Origin: Micromonospora sp. MA102
GTDB taxonomy: Bacteria > Actinomycetota > Actinomycetes > Mycobacteriales > Micromonosporaceae
Direction of reading: 5' to 3'
Length of the DNA: 64,000 bases
Assembly (NCBI RefSeq): GCF_025460765.1
Contig: NZ_JAMWEG010000024.1
Location: 1-64,000 of the forward strand
Of the stretch, positions 34,754 to 43,545 are shown in pieces (the first letter of the stretch is position 1; each line of letters opens with the position of its first letter). A model generated the notes under the pieces. That model was not told the DNA's origin. It searched no databases and saw nothing but the letters and a program-made list of their open reading frames with translations. Made by a program: the position numbers and the translations under genes.

Positions 34754-36016
34754 ATGCCGATTGAGTCGCCCCGCGACGCCGTCATCGTCGCCACCGCCCG
34801 GTCCCCCATCGGCCGCGCGTTCAAGGGTTCCCTGCGGGAGGTCCGCCCGGACGACCTCGCCGCCACGATCGTCCAGGCCGCCCTCGACAAGGTCCCGGCG
34901 CTCGATCCCACCACCGTCGACGACCTCTACCTGGGCTGCGGCCTGCCCGGCGGCGAGCAGGGCTTCAACATGGCCCGGGTGGTCGCCACCCTGCTGGGCC
35001 TGGACGGCCTGCCCGGCGCCACGCTGACCCGCTACTGCGCTTCCTCGCTGCAGACCACCCGGATGGCCATGCACGCGATCCGGGCGGGCGAGGGCGACGT
35101 CTTCATCTCCGCCGGCGTCGAGACCGTCTCCCGGTACGCGCGGGGCAACTCGGACGCCCTCCCGCCGGAGGCGCAGGCGCTGGTCGGCGGCGGGTGGGAG
35201 AACCCGCGCTTCGGCGCGGCGCGCGAGCGCTCCGCGGCCCGGGCCAAAGGTGGCGCCGAGGTGTGGACCGACCCGCGCGAGGACGGCCAGCTCCCCGACA
35301 TCTACCTGACCATGGGCCAGACGGCGGAGAACCTCGCCCAGGTCCACGACGTCACCCGCGCGGACATGGACGCGTTCGGCGTCCGCAGCCAGAACCTCGC
35401 CGAGAAGGCGATCGCGGACGGCTTCTGGGCCCGCGAGATCACCCCGGTCACCACGCCGGACGGCACCGTCGTGAGCACCGACGACGGCCCGCGCGCCGGG
35501 GTGACCCTGGAGGCCGTGGCCGGCCTGAAGCCGGTCTTCCGCCCGGACGGCCGGATCACCGCCGGCAACTGCTGCCCGCTCAACGACGGCGCGGCCGCCG
35601 TGGTGATCATGAGCGCCCAGCGGGCGCAGGAGCTGGGGCTCACCCCGCTGGCCCGGATCATCTCCACCGGCGTCACCGCGCTCTCGCCGGAGATCATGGG
35701 CCTGGGCCCGGTCGAGGCGTCCCGGCAGGCGCTCAAGCGGGCCGGCATGACCATCGACGACGTCGACCTGGTCGAGATCAACGAGGCGTTCGCCGCCCAG
35801 GTGATCCCGTCGTACCGGCAGCTCGGCATCCCCGAGGAGAAGCTGAACGTGATGGGCGGCGCCATCGCCGTCGGCCACCCGTTCGGCATGAGCGGCGCCC
35901 GGATCACCGGCACCCTGCTCAACGCGCTGGAGTGGCACGACAAGACCATCGGTCTGGAGACCATGTGCGTAGGCGGCGGCCAGGGCATGGCCATGGTGCT
36001 CGAACGCCTGAACTGA
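34754..36016 (+). CDS. Acetyl-CoA C-acyltransferase (thiolase)
   Basis: A 420-residue thiolase. The nucleophilic cysteine is C95 (LTRYCASSLQT), the second active-site region is NEAFAAQ with the catalytic His in GGAIAVGHPFGMSG, and the general-base cysteine is C405 in CVGGGQG. Full length. It could be the degradative FadA type or a biosynthetic acetoacetyl-CoA thiolase; the PRFGAARERSA insertion suggests the broad fatty-acid class. TAACGT (34742-34747) ends six bases before the ATG, a leaderless arrangement. Confidence 0.94.
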   Translation: MPIESPRDAVIVATARSPIGRAFKGSLREVRPDDLAATIVQAALDKVPALDPTTVDDLYLGCGLPGGEQGFNMARVVATLLGLDGLPGATLTRYCASSLQTTRMAMHAIRAGEGDVFISAGVETVSRYARGNSDALPPEAQALVGGGWENPRFGAARERSAARAKGGAEVWTDPREDGQLPDIYLTMGQTAENLAQVHDVTRADMDAFGVRSQNLAEKAIADGFWAREITPVTTPDGTVVSTDDGPRAGVTLEAVAGLKPVFRPDGRITAGNCCPLNDGAAAVVIMSAQRAQELGLTPLARIISTGVTALSPEIMGLGPVEASRQALKRAGMTIDDVDLVEINEAFAAQVIPSYRQLGIPEEKLNVMGGAIAVGHPFGMSGARITGTLLNALEWHDKTIGLETMCVGGGQGMAMVLERLN

Positions 36017-36056
36017 GGTCGGTTCCCCGACGCCGGGGCCGGGTACGGGAGGCGCC

Positions 36057-37499
36057 ATGGCGACCGTCGTGGAACGCGAACGCAAGTACTCCGGCGACGA
36101 GGGATTCCGGCTGCCCGACCTGACCGGGTGCGGTGGCGTCGCGACGACGTCCGACGCCACCGCCCTCGACCTGGACGCGGTCTACTGGGACACCGCCGAC
36201 CTCCGGCTGGCCCGCAGTGGCTACGCCTTGCGGCGGCGGACCGGCGGCCACGACGCGGGCTGGCACCTCAAGGTGGGTGCGGTCGGCGGCGCGCGCACCG
36301 AGCACCAGTTCCCGGCCGGGCCGGAGGACGCCGGTCCGCCGCCCGAGCTGGTGGCGCTCTTCCGCGGCGCGTCCCGGGGCCGCCCGGTCGCCCCGGCCGC
36401 GCGGGTCGTCACCCTTCGCCGGGAACGCCGCCTGCTCGACGCGGCGGGCCGCCCGCTGGCCGAGGTGGCCGAGGACGACGTCCACGCCGAGGACCTGGTG
36501 AGCGGCGAGCGGCAGGCCTGGCACGAGCTGGAGGTCGAGCTGGTCGAGGGCGACGAGGCGCTGCTCGACGCGATCGACGACCGGCTGTGCGCCGCCGGTG
36601 CGCGGACCGTCCCGGTCTCGAAGTCGCACCGCGCCCTGGGCGGCCGGCTCGCCGCCATTCGGCCGGCGCCCGCCGACCCGGCGGTCGCCCCGGTGGTCGA
36701 CTACCTCACCACCCAGCGCGACACGCTTGTCGGCCACCACGCCGGGGCGCTCGGCGGCGACGAGGACGCCGTACACGACATGCGGGTGGCCGTCCGCCGG
36801 CTCCGCTCCACGCTGCGCACCTTCCGGGGGCTGTGGGACCGGGCGGAGAGCGAGCAGGTGCGGGCGGAGCTGCGCTGGCTGGGTGCGCGGCTCGGGGCGG
36901 TCCGGGACGTCCAGGTGATGGCCGCCCGGCTGGCCGACGCGGTGCACGCGGAACCCGCGGAGCTGGTGCTCGGCCCGGTGCCGGCGCGGTTCGCCGAGCG
37001 GTTCGCCGCTGACCTGGCCACCGCCCTCGACGGGCTGCGCGCCGCGCTCGGCTCCGACCGCTACGCCGACCTGCTGCGCCGCCTGGACGCGCTGGTGGAG
37101 GGGCCGACCGCGCGTGACGTGCGGCGCCGCTGGGTGACCCGGCGGGTGCGCCGGGCGGTGACCCGCTTCGACGCCCGGCTGGACGAGGCGCTCGCGGGCG
37201 GGGGCGACACCGCGCTGCACGAGGCGCGCAAGGCGGGCAAGCGGGCCCGGTACGCCGTCGAGGTGCGCAAACCCGCCGCGAAGCTGGTGGACCGGCTCAG
37301 GGACCTCCAGGACGCGCTCGGCGCGCACCAGGACTCGGTGGTGACCCGGGAGGTGCTGCGCGAACAGGCGCTGCGGGCGTACGCCGACGGCGAGAACACC
37401 TTCACCTACGGCCTGCTGCACGCCCGGCAGGCCGCGCTGGCCGACCGGGCCGGGCCGGCGCTCGCGAAGGCGCGCGACCGGGCCCGCCGCCGCATGTGA
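36057..37499 (+). CDS. CYTH and CHAD domain protein
   Basis: A 480-residue two-domain protein. The N-terminal CYTH triphosphate-tunnel domain has the ExExK signature as VVERERKY (residues 4-11) and alternating charged strands to about residue 200. The C-terminal CHAD domain (about 220-480) is helical with conserved histidines, for example VHDMRVAVRRLRSTLRTFR and LHEARKAGKRARYAVE. Such proteins bind or hydrolyse inorganic triphosphate and associate with polyphosphate. ATG 36057 with GGGAGG upstream. A link to the Ppx gene at 52332 is possible, though distant. Confidence 0.93.
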   Translation: MATVVERERKYSGDEGFRLPDLTGCGGVATTSDATALDLDAVYWDTADLRLARSGYALRRRTGGHDAGWHLKVGAVGGARTEHQFPAGPEDAGPPPELVALFRGASRGRPVAPAARVVTLRRERRLLDAAGRPLAEVAEDDVHAEDLVSGERQAWHELEVELVEGDEALLDAIDDRLCAAGARTVPVSKSHRALGGRLAAIRPAPADPAVAPVVDYLTTQRDTLVGHHAGALGGDEDAVHDMRVAVRRLRSTLRTFRGLWDRAESEQVRAELRWLGARLGAVRDVQVMAARLADAVHAEPAELVLGPVPARFAERFAADLATALDGLRAALGSDRYADLLRRLDALVEGPTARDVRRRWVTRRVRRAVTRFDARLDEALAGGGDTALHEARKAGKRARYAVEVRKPAAKLVDRLRDLQDALGAHQDSVVTREVLREQALRAYADGENTFTYGLLHARQAALADRAGPALAKARDRARRRM

Positions 37500-37512
37500 C
37501 CTGCACCGACAA

Positions 37513-37803
37513 GTGGCGGTCCTGCCGCGCCGTTACCTCTACAGCTCGGACGGCACGGCGCTGTGGCAGACGCTCCTGGCGCCGGGCAACGAGCGGGCCG
37601 ACGTCCGTGGTCGTCAGCTCGCGTGGATGTTGGTGGTCGGACCGCCCGCCGTGGTCCTGACCGCGCTCGGCGCAATCGCACACGGCGAGCTGACGATGGT
37701 GCAATGGGCGGCGGCGCTGTTCGCCTGGGGCCTCGGCCGGCTGGCGTACCGGCGGCTGGGCACGCACGGCCCGGAGCTGCTGGCCAAGGTCGGCAAGGCC
37801 TAG
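37513..37803 (+). CDS. Small two-helix membrane protein
   Basis: A 96-residue protein with two predicted helices (WMLVVGPPAVVLTALGAIA and MVQWAAALFAWGLGRLAY). The N-terminal region RRYLYSSDGTALWQTLLAPGNERADVR is hydrophilic. It begins 13 bases after the CHAD gene and may be cotranscribed, but I see no good ribosome-binding site. Family not recognised. Confidence 0.6.
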   Translation: MAVLPRRYLYSSDGTALWQTLLAPGNERADVRGRQLAWMLVVGPPAVVLTALGAIAHGELTMVQWAAALFAWGLGRLAYRRLGTHGPELLAKVGKA

Positions 37804-37837
37804 CCGAGGCGGCGCTGGTTGAAGGGTTGATCACCCA

Positions 37838-38158
37838 TCAGAGCGCGGAACGGGTCCGGGCGACCGCGGTCGCCGCCTCGGCCAGCACGGGTTCCGGCGC
37901 GCCGGCCGCCAGCAGGTCGGCGGCGACCACCCGGAGCTGATCGGGCAGGGCCAGGTCGCTGGGCAGCCGGGGCACCTCGCGGCGCGGCTCCCCCTCGGCG
38001 TCGGCCGCCAGGTTGGCGATCTCCTGGACCAGCTTGTGCACCAGGTCGGCGCGGGACATGTTGCCGCCCTCGGCCGCCGCCGACCAGCGCGGCTGCTCCC
38101 AGTGCCCGACCTGTCGGACCAGCAGCGCCACCACCCGGTCCAGTTCCGCTGCGCTCAT
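37838..38158 (-). CDS. Uncharacterised 106-residue cytosolic protein
   Basis: A helical protein with no membrane segment. It opens MSAAELDRVVALLVRQVGHWE and continues MSRADLVHKLVQEIANLAADAEG. Codon use is typical of the window. I do not recognise the family. It stands between a convergent small membrane protein and the Bax-inhibitor genes. ATG start 51 bases downstream of the gene at 38210. Confidence 0.7.
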   Translation of the reverse strand: MSAAELDRVVALLVRQVGHWEQPRWSAAAEGGNMSRADLVHKLVQEIANLAADAEGEPRREVPRLPSDLALPDQLRVVAADLLAAGAPEPVLAEAATAVARTRSAL

Positions 38159-38209
38159 CGCGGCCGAGTCTACGACGGCGCCAGGTCGCCGAGCCCGCGT
38201 TGTCGTACG

Positions 38210-38968
38210 TCAGCGGCGGACGTAGCTGAGCAGGCGCAGGATCTGCCAGTACAGGAAGATCAACCCGACCAGCAGGCCGAAGGCGCAGAACCAGGCGTAC
38301 CGGCGGGGCAGGCCGTTGCGGGCGGACCGCTCGACCAGGTCGAAGTCGAGCACGAAGCTGAGCGCCCCGGCGATGATCGCGACCACCGAGAAGAGGTACG
38401 GCAGCCAGCCGACCCGCGCGCTGAGGCTGTAGACCGCGACGCCCTGCCGTCCGGTGAACAGGTAGGCGACCAGGTTGACCAGGCCGATCGCCACGATGCC
38501 GATGAGCGTGCCGACGACCAGGCGGGCCAGTCGCGGGGTGGCCCGGATCAGCCGGGCCCGGTAGAGCAGCGCCATGCCGAGGAAGACCCCGAAGGTGCCG
38601 ACCACCGCCTGCGCCACGATGCCCGGGTAGACGAGTTCGAAGGCGCGGCTGGCCACGCCGAGCAGCAGCCCCTGGAGCACCGCGTACCCGGCGATCAGCG
38701 GTGGGTTGGTGAGCTGCTTGAGCGAGATGACCAGCACGAGCGCCAGGCTGGCCAGGGCGCTGCCGGCGAGCGCCGCGGAGATCCACACGGCCTGCGGAAC
38801 GAGCACCCAGGCCACCGCCGCGGTGACACCGGTGAGCAGCAGCAGCCCGACCGTCCGGCTGACCACGTCGGCCACCGTCATCGTGTCGGCGGCGCCCCCG
38901 CCGAGCACCTGCCGCTCGGTCCGGCCGACGTCGTCCAGCCGGTCCAGCACCGGGTTGGCACTGCGCAC
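38210..38968 (-). CDS. Bax inhibitor-1 (BI-1/YccA) family membrane protein, copy 1
   Basis: A 252-residue protein with about seven membrane helices. The N-terminus MRSANPVLDRLDDVGR matches the start of the neighbouring copy, and the C-terminus ends LIFLYWQILRLLSYVRR, the usual end of this family. Family members are proton-linked calcium leak channels or modulators of membrane protein quality control; the role in this organism is unknown. It lies downstream of the second copy on the same strand, with a hairpin between. Confidence 0.9.
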   Translation of the reverse strand: MRSANPVLDRLDDVGRTERQVLGGGAADTMTVADVVSRTVGLLLLTGVTAAVAWVLVPQAVWISAALAGSALASLALVLVISLKQLTNPPLIAGYAVLQGLLLGVASRAFELVYPGIVAQAVVGTFGVFLGMALLYRARLIRATPRLARLVVGTLIGIVAIGLVNLVAYLFTGRQGVAVYSLSARVGWLPYLFSVVAIIAGALSFVLDFDLVERSARNGLPRRYAWFCAFGLLVGLIFLYWQILRLLSYVRR

Positions 38969-39040
38969 CGCGACCTCCTCGCGCCGACGTACCCCGCTCC
39001 CACTCTGCCCCGGGCGGCCCGGCGGTGGCGGGCAAACGAC

Positions 39041-39075
39041 GACGCCCGCCGCCGCGGGCGCGGCAGGCGGGCGTC
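39041..39075 (-). terminator. Hairpin between the two Bax inhibitor-1 genes
   Basis: GACGCCCGCC (39041-39050) pairs with GGCGGGCGTC (39066-39075). It lies 20 bases past the stop of the copy at 39095-39937, so the two copies may be separate transcripts. Confidence 0.6.
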
Positions 39076-39094
39076 GCAGGTCGGGCGGGGTTGG

Positions 39095-39937
39095 TCAGTC
39101 GTCGCCCTGGAAGTAGCTGAGCAGCCGGAGGATCTCCAGGTAGAGCCAGACCAGGCCGACCACGATGCCGAACGCGGCCGTCCAGGAGTAGCGCTGCGGG
39201 AGCCCCATCCGGACGCCCTCCTCGATCTCCGCGAAGTTGAGCACGAAGCTCAGCGCGGCGACCACGATGCAGACCAGGCTGAACCCGATGGCGAGCGGGC
39301 TGCCGTCCCGGAGGTGGGTGTTGACGCCGAAGAGCGCGAGCACCAGGTTGATCAGCATGACGCCGAACAGACCCGCGATGATCGCCACCATGATCCGGGC
39401 GAACTTCGGGGTGGCCCGGATGATCCGCGCCTTGTAGATAACCGCCATCAGGAAGAAGACGCCGAAGGTGGCGACCACGGCCTGGAGCACGATGCCGTCG
39501 TAGAGCGTGTCGAACGTCTTGCTGACCATGCCGACGAAGACGCCCTCGACGATCGAGTACGCCACCACGAGCGCCGGGTTCGCCATGCGGGAGAACGAGA
39601 TGACCAGGCCGAGGACGAGGCCGACCACCGCCGCGCCGATCCAGGCCGCGCCGGTCAGGGCGTCCGGCACGAGCACCCAGGCCGCGGCGGCCGACGCGCC
39701 GAGGATGCCGAGCATCAGCACCGTCTTGACGACCACGTCGTCGAGGGTCATCGGGGTCACGGTGGGCGGGGCCGCCGGGAAGCCGTGCCCGGTGGGGTAC
39801 GGCTGCTGCTGCGGGTACTGCGGGTACTGCTGGGGGTATCCGGGCTGACCGTACGGCCCGGGCTGGGCGTACCCGGCCGCCCGCTCCCGCTCAGCCGCCT
39901 GGCCGAGCCGGGCGAGCACCGGGTTCGAGGTCTTCAC
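39095..39937 (-). CDS. Bax inhibitor-1 (BI-1/YccA) family membrane protein, copy 2
   Basis: A 280-residue paralogue. It starts MKTSNPVLARLGQAAERERA and then has a Tyr/Pro/Gln-rich cytoplasmic insert (YPQQYPQYPQQQPYP) that the other copy lacks, then about seven membrane helices and the family ending LVWLYLEILRLLSYFQGDD. The insert resembles low-complexity tails that recruit partners. The shared SNPVLxRL start suggests a conserved N-terminal function. ATG start at 39937. Confidence 0.9.
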   Translation of the reverse strand: MKTSNPVLARLGQAAERERAAGYAQPGPYGQPGYPQQYPQYPQQQPYPTGHGFPAAPPTVTPMTLDDVVVKTVLMLGILGASAAAAWVLVPDALTGAAWIGAAVVGLVLGLVISFSRMANPALVVAYSIVEGVFVGMVSKTFDTLYDGIVLQAVVATFGVFFLMAVIYKARIIRATPKFARIMVAIIAGLFGVMLINLVLALFGVNTHLRDGSPLAIGFSLVCIVVAALSFVLNFAEIEEGVRMGLPQRYSWTAAFGIVVGLVWLYLEILRLLSYFQGDD

Positions 39938-40042
39938 TTCTCAGGCCTCCCTCAGGGGGTCGATGCACGTGAACGTGCCTCTCCAGGGTAAACGCGGGGG
40001 CAACGCCGCGCGCCGCGCGAAGCTGTGGGAAAGCTGAGAGTG

Positions 40043-40126
40043 TGGTGCCCGGGGCGGGGGTCGAACCCGCATGCCTCTCGGCAGCCGCTTTTAAGGCGGC
40101 CGTGTCTGCCTTTCCACCACCCGGGC
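40043..40126 (-). tRNA. tRNA-Leu(TAA), bldA-type
   Basis: The minus strand folds as a class II tRNA. The acceptor GCCCGGG pairs with CCCGGGC, followed by A and an encoded CCA (40045-40043). The anticodon stem GCCGC/GCGGC holds loop CTTAAAA, so the anticodon is TAA. The long variable arm has TGCC/GGCA, and the T arm reads GCGGGTTCGACCCCCGC. It decodes the rare UUA codon, like Streptomyces bldA. TACGGT about 40 bases upstream (40166-40171) may be its -10 box. Confidence 0.95.
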
Positions 40127-40227
40127 GGGTGACACCGGCGCGTCGACACGCGGGGTGCAGATCTCACCGTAGCGGCTGCGTCGCGGCCCGGCGTACCCCG
40201 CTGGGCCCGGCCGATATGGTCGAGGCC

Positions 40228-42057
40228 GTGACCAGCGCCGCCCGCACGGCCCCCGGGCCCGACCGCGACCAGGCAGTCCGCCTCGACCCGGCGCTCGGCC
40301 CGGGCCGGGCGGCCCGGCTGCTGGCCGCCGGCCGCCGGCACCGCGCGGACCTGCTGATCGGCCTGCTCTTCGCCGCCCTCGCCGGCTGGCTCACCCACGG
40401 GCTGTGGCCGGCGCCCGGGCAGCGGGTGCTCGCCCTCAACCCGGCCGACCAGACCCTCTACGAGTGGTTCCTGGCCGTCGACTCGCGTGCCCTGCTCGGC
40501 GACTTCAGCCTGATCACCGACCGGCTCAACGCGCCGGACGGGGTGAACCTCATGACCAACACCACGGTCATCGCGCTCGGCGTGCTGCTCGCCCCGGTCA
40601 CCCTCGTCCTCGGGGCGCCGGTCACCTTCGCCCTGCTGGCCGCGGCCAACCTGGCCGGCACGGCGCTGGCCTGGTACCTGCTCCTGAACCGGACGCTGCG
40701 GGCCCGCCGGCTCGCCGCCGGGCTCGGCGCGGCGCTCTGCGGCTTCGGCCCGGGCATGGTCTCGCAGAGCAACGCGCATCTGCACATGACCGCCCAGTGG
40801 CTGGTCCCGGTGATCGTCTGGCTGGTGGTCCGGCTGCTCCGGGCCGCCGACCCGGCCGGCCGCCCGGACGGCCCGGACCGCCGCCGGCTGGCCACCTCGG
40901 CGCTCGGGCTGGCCACGGCCGTCACCGTCCAGGTCTTCGTCGGCGAGGAGGTGCTCTTCCTCACGGCGCTCAGCCTGCTCGTCATGGCCGTCGCGTACGG
41001 GTTCGCCGACCGCGCGCTGCTGCGCCGGGCGCTGCCCGGCTTCGCGGGTGGGCTGATGTGCGCCGCCGGGCTCGCCCTGCTCGTGCTGGGGTACCCGCTG
41101 TGGCTGCAGTTCGCCGGGCCACAGGGCGTCTCGGACGGGATGTTCAGCCCGCACTACTTCTCGGCCGACCTGACCAGCTGGACCCGGCTCTCCCCGCTGT
41201 CCGTGCTCGGCGGGGCCGAGGCGGCACGGCTGACCACCGGCCCCGCCGAGTTCAACGGCTTCCTGGGCTGGCCGCTGGTGCTGGTGGCCGCCGGCTGCGC
41301 GGTCTGGCTGGGCCGGCGCGCCCTGGTCGTCGCCTGCGTCGCCGGGGCGCTGGTCATGGCGGCGCTCTCGCTCGGCCCCGAGGTGGTCGTCGGCGGTGAG
41401 CGGACCGGGGTGCCCGGCCCGTACGCGCTGCTGGCCGGCCTGCCCGTGGTGGACGGCGCGCTGCCGATGCGGTTCGGCCTGGCGGTGCTGCCGCTGGTCG
41501 GGACGGTGCTCACGCTGGCCGTGCACCGGGCGCTGGGCGAGCGGGGGCCGGCCCGCCGGCTGGTTCCCGTCGCGGTCGGCGCGGCCCTGCTCAGCGTCTT
41601 CCCCGCGCCGCTGCCCACCACCGACCGGCCGCCGCTGCCGAAGTTCGTCACCGGCGAGCACTGGCGGCAGTGCGTACGCCCCGGCGGGGTGCTGGTGCCG
41701 GTGCCCACGGCCACCCCGAAGGACCCCTGGCCGATGCGCTGGGGCACCGCCGCGGACGCCGCCTTCGGCATGCCGGAGGGCTTCTTCATCGGCCCGTACG
41801 GCCGCAACGGCTCGGCCACCATGGGCACGTACCAGCGCCCCACCTCCGCACTGCTGGCCGAGGCGGCCCGGCGGGGCGTGGCGCCGGCGGTCGGCGACCG
41901 GCAGCGCCGGCAGGCCGCCCGGGACATCGAGTTCTGGGGCGCCTCCTGCGTGGCGCTCACCGACGACGCGCCGCACGCCGAGACCCTGCGCCGGACCCTG
42001 GAGCAGCTCTTCGGCCCCGGCACCCGGATCGCCGACGCCTGGACCTGGCGGTTCTGA
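40228..42057 (+). CDS. Polytopic membrane protein, GT-C glycosyltransferase-like
   Basis: About 609 residues with roughly ten membrane helices. A long first extracytoplasmic loop follows helix 1 and contains NPADQTLYEWFL, FSLITDRLNAPDGVNLMTNTT and, further on, SQSNAHLHMTAQW. This layout resembles GT-C integral glycosyltransferases that use lipid-linked sugars, and the C-terminal 150 residues form an exported domain. No sequence motif proves the activity. GTG 40228 is preferred: TATGGT (40214-40219) ends eight bases before it and would make a leaderless mRNA. ATG 40216 lies within that box. It is divergent from the Leu-TAA tRNA. Confidence 0.8.
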   Translation: MTSAARTAPGPDRDQAVRLDPALGPGRAARLLAAGRRHRADLLIGLLFAALAGWLTHGLWPAPGQRVLALNPADQTLYEWFLAVDSRALLGDFSLITDRLNAPDGVNLMTNTTVIALGVLLAPVTLVLGAPVTFALLAAANLAGTALAWYLLLNRTLRARRLAAGLGAALCGFGPGMVSQSNAHLHMTAQWLVPVIVWLVVRLLRAADPAGRPDGPDRRRLATSALGLATAVTVQVFVGEEVLFLTALSLLVMAVAYGFADRALLRRALPGFAGGLMCAAGLALLVLGYPLWLQFAGPQGVSDGMFSPHYFSADLTSWTRLSPLSVLGGAEAARLTTGPAEFNGFLGWPLVLVAAGCAVWLGRRALVVACVAGALVMAALSLGPEVVVGGERTGVPGPYALLAGLPVVDGALPMRFGLAVLPLVGTVLTLAVHRALGERGPARRLVPVAVGAALLSVFPAPLPTTDRPPLPKFVTGEHWRQCVRPGGVLVPVPTATPKDPWPMRWGTAADAAFGMPEGFFIGPYGRNGSATMGTYQRPTSALLAEAARRGVAPAVGDRQRRQAARDIEFWGASCVALTDDAPHAETLRRTLEQLFGPGTRIADAWTWRF

Positions 42058-42070
42058 CCCCGGACACGGC

Positions 42071-42104
42071 GAAGGGCCCCTCCCGTGCGGGAAGGGCCCT
42101 TTCC
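42071..42104. terminator. Bidirectional terminator between membrane protein and NDH-2
   Basis: AAGGGCCC (42072-42079) and GGGCCCTT (42094-42101) form a stem extended inward by TCCCG/CGGGA. A TTT follows on the plus strand. It lies between convergent stops at 42057 and 42112. Confidence 0.65.
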
Positions 42105-42111
42105 GGTCGTC

Positions 42112-43443
42112 TCAGACGCGCGCGCCGACCGGCGGCGCGGACGCCTCGGCGAACTCCTCGCGCGGATCGTGCAGCTGGCCCAGGGCGACCACCTCGCGCT
42201 TGAGGAAGAACGCCAGCGTCCAGTCGACCACGACCCGGACCTTGCGGTTGAACGAGGGGATCCGCGACATGTGGTACGTGCGGTGCATGAACCAGGCCGG
42301 CCAGCCGGTCATCTTCACGCCGTAGACCTGGGCCACGCCCTTGTGCAGGCCGAGGCTCGCGACGCTGCCCGCGTGCTTGTGCTTGTAGTCGACCGGCTCG
42401 CGCCCGCGGATCACGTTCACGATGTTGTCGGCCATCCGGGCGGCCTGCCGGACCGCGTGCTGCGCGCTGGGCGAGCAGAAGTTGCCCGGCTCCTTGGTCA
42501 GGTCCGGCACCGCGGCGCAGTCGCCGGCGCTCCACGCGCCCTCGACCACCTGGTCGCCGTCCACGATCTGGAGGGTGGGCAGGCAGGTGACGCGGCGCCG
42601 CTCGTCCCGCGGGAAGTCCGTCGCGTCCAGCATCGGCGACGGCTTGACGCCCGCCGTCCAGACGATCGTGTCGGACGGGAAGGTCGACCCGTCGGAGAGC
42701 TTCGCGACCCCGTCGACGCAGGACTCCAGCCGGGTGTCCAGGCGGATGTCCATGTTCCGCTTGAGCAGCTCCTGCACCGTGTAGGCGCCCATGTCCCGGT
42801 CGACCTCGGGCAGCACCCGCTGGGTGGCTTCGACCAGCACCCAGCGCATGTCCTCCGGCTTCAGCTCCGGGTAGTAGCGCAGCGCGTCCCGGGCCATGTC
42901 CTCCATCTCGGCGAGCGCCTCGATGCCGGCGTAACCGCCGCCGACGAAGACGAAGGTCAGCGCGCGGCTGCGCACGTCCGGGTCGGTCGTCGCGGCCGCC
43001 ACGTCGAGCCGGTCCAGCACGTGGTTGCGCAGGAAGATGGCCTCACCGATGGTCTTGAACCCGATGCCGTGCTCGTGCAGGCCGGGAATCGGCAGGGTGC
43101 GGGAGACGGAGCCGGGGGCGACCACCACGTGGTCGTACCGGATCTCCCGGGTCGGGCCGCTGATCGGCTGCACGACCGCGGTCTTCCGGTCGTGTTCGAT
43201 CCGGGTGACCGTGCCGGCCACGACCTTGCACTTGCGCAACTCCCGCCGCAGCGGCACCACAGCGTGCCGCGGGGAGATGTTGCCCGCCGAAGCCTCCGGG
43301 AGGAACGGCTGGTACGTCATGTGCGGCTGCGGGTCGACGACGATGACCTCGGCCTCACGGGAGCTCAGCTTCTTGGACAGGCGCAGAGCGGCGTACAGGC
43401 CCACGTGCCCGGCACCCACGACAAGGATCCGCTTCGGATTCAC
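42112..43443 (-). CDS. ndh: Type II NADH dehydrogenase (NDH-2)
   Basis: A 443-residue flavoprotein. The FAD Rossmann motif is RILVVGAGHVGLYAAL (residues 5-20), and the NADH Rossmann motif is FVFVGGGYAGIEALAE (about 168-183). The second FAD-contact block is WSAGDCAAVPD, followed by SAQHAVRQA typical of NDH-2. The C-terminal 60 residues include an amphipathic, aromatic-rich stretch for membrane attachment (WPAWFMHRTYHMSR). It passes electrons from NADH to menaquinone without pumping protons. GTG start; single-gene transcript. Confidence 0.94.
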   Translation of the reverse strand: MNPKRILVVGAGHVGLYAALRLSKKLSSREAEVIVVDPQPHMTYQPFLPEASAGNISPRHAVVPLRRELRKCKVVAGTVTRIEHDRKTAVVQPISGPTREIRYDHVVVAPGSVSRTLPIPGLHEHGIGFKTIGEAIFLRNHVLDRLDVAAATTDPDVRSRALTFVFVGGGYAGIEALAEMEDMARDALRYYPELKPEDMRWVLVEATQRVLPEVDRDMGAYTVQELLKRNMDIRLDTRLESCVDGVAKLSDGSTFPSDTIVWTAGVKPSPMLDATDFPRDERRRVTCLPTLQIVDGDQVVEGAWSAGDCAAVPDLTKEPGNFCSPSAQHAVRQAARMADNIVNVIRGREPVDYKHKHAGSVASLGLHKGVAQVYGVKMTGWPAWFMHRTYHMSRIPSFNRKVRVVVDWTLAFFLKREVVALGQLHDPREEFAEASAPPVGARV

Positions 43444-43545
43444 GTCATCTATCTTTCCCCGGGCGGCTCGGGTAATCCCGATCGAGACCCTCTTCTGTGA
43501 CGGAGCACAACCCCTGTGACCTGCGCAACTTCCCGGGATGTCCCG

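Noticed and set aside
40042..40227. N-terminal extension of the GT-C-like protein through the tRNA region
   Set aside because: It would translate the complement of the Leu-TAA tRNA; GTG 40228 or ATG 40216 is far more likely.
39952..41976. 674-codon minus-strand frame across the tRNA and membrane-protein region
   Set aside because: It covers the tRNA and the antisense of a clear membrane protein; composition is typical of a shadow.
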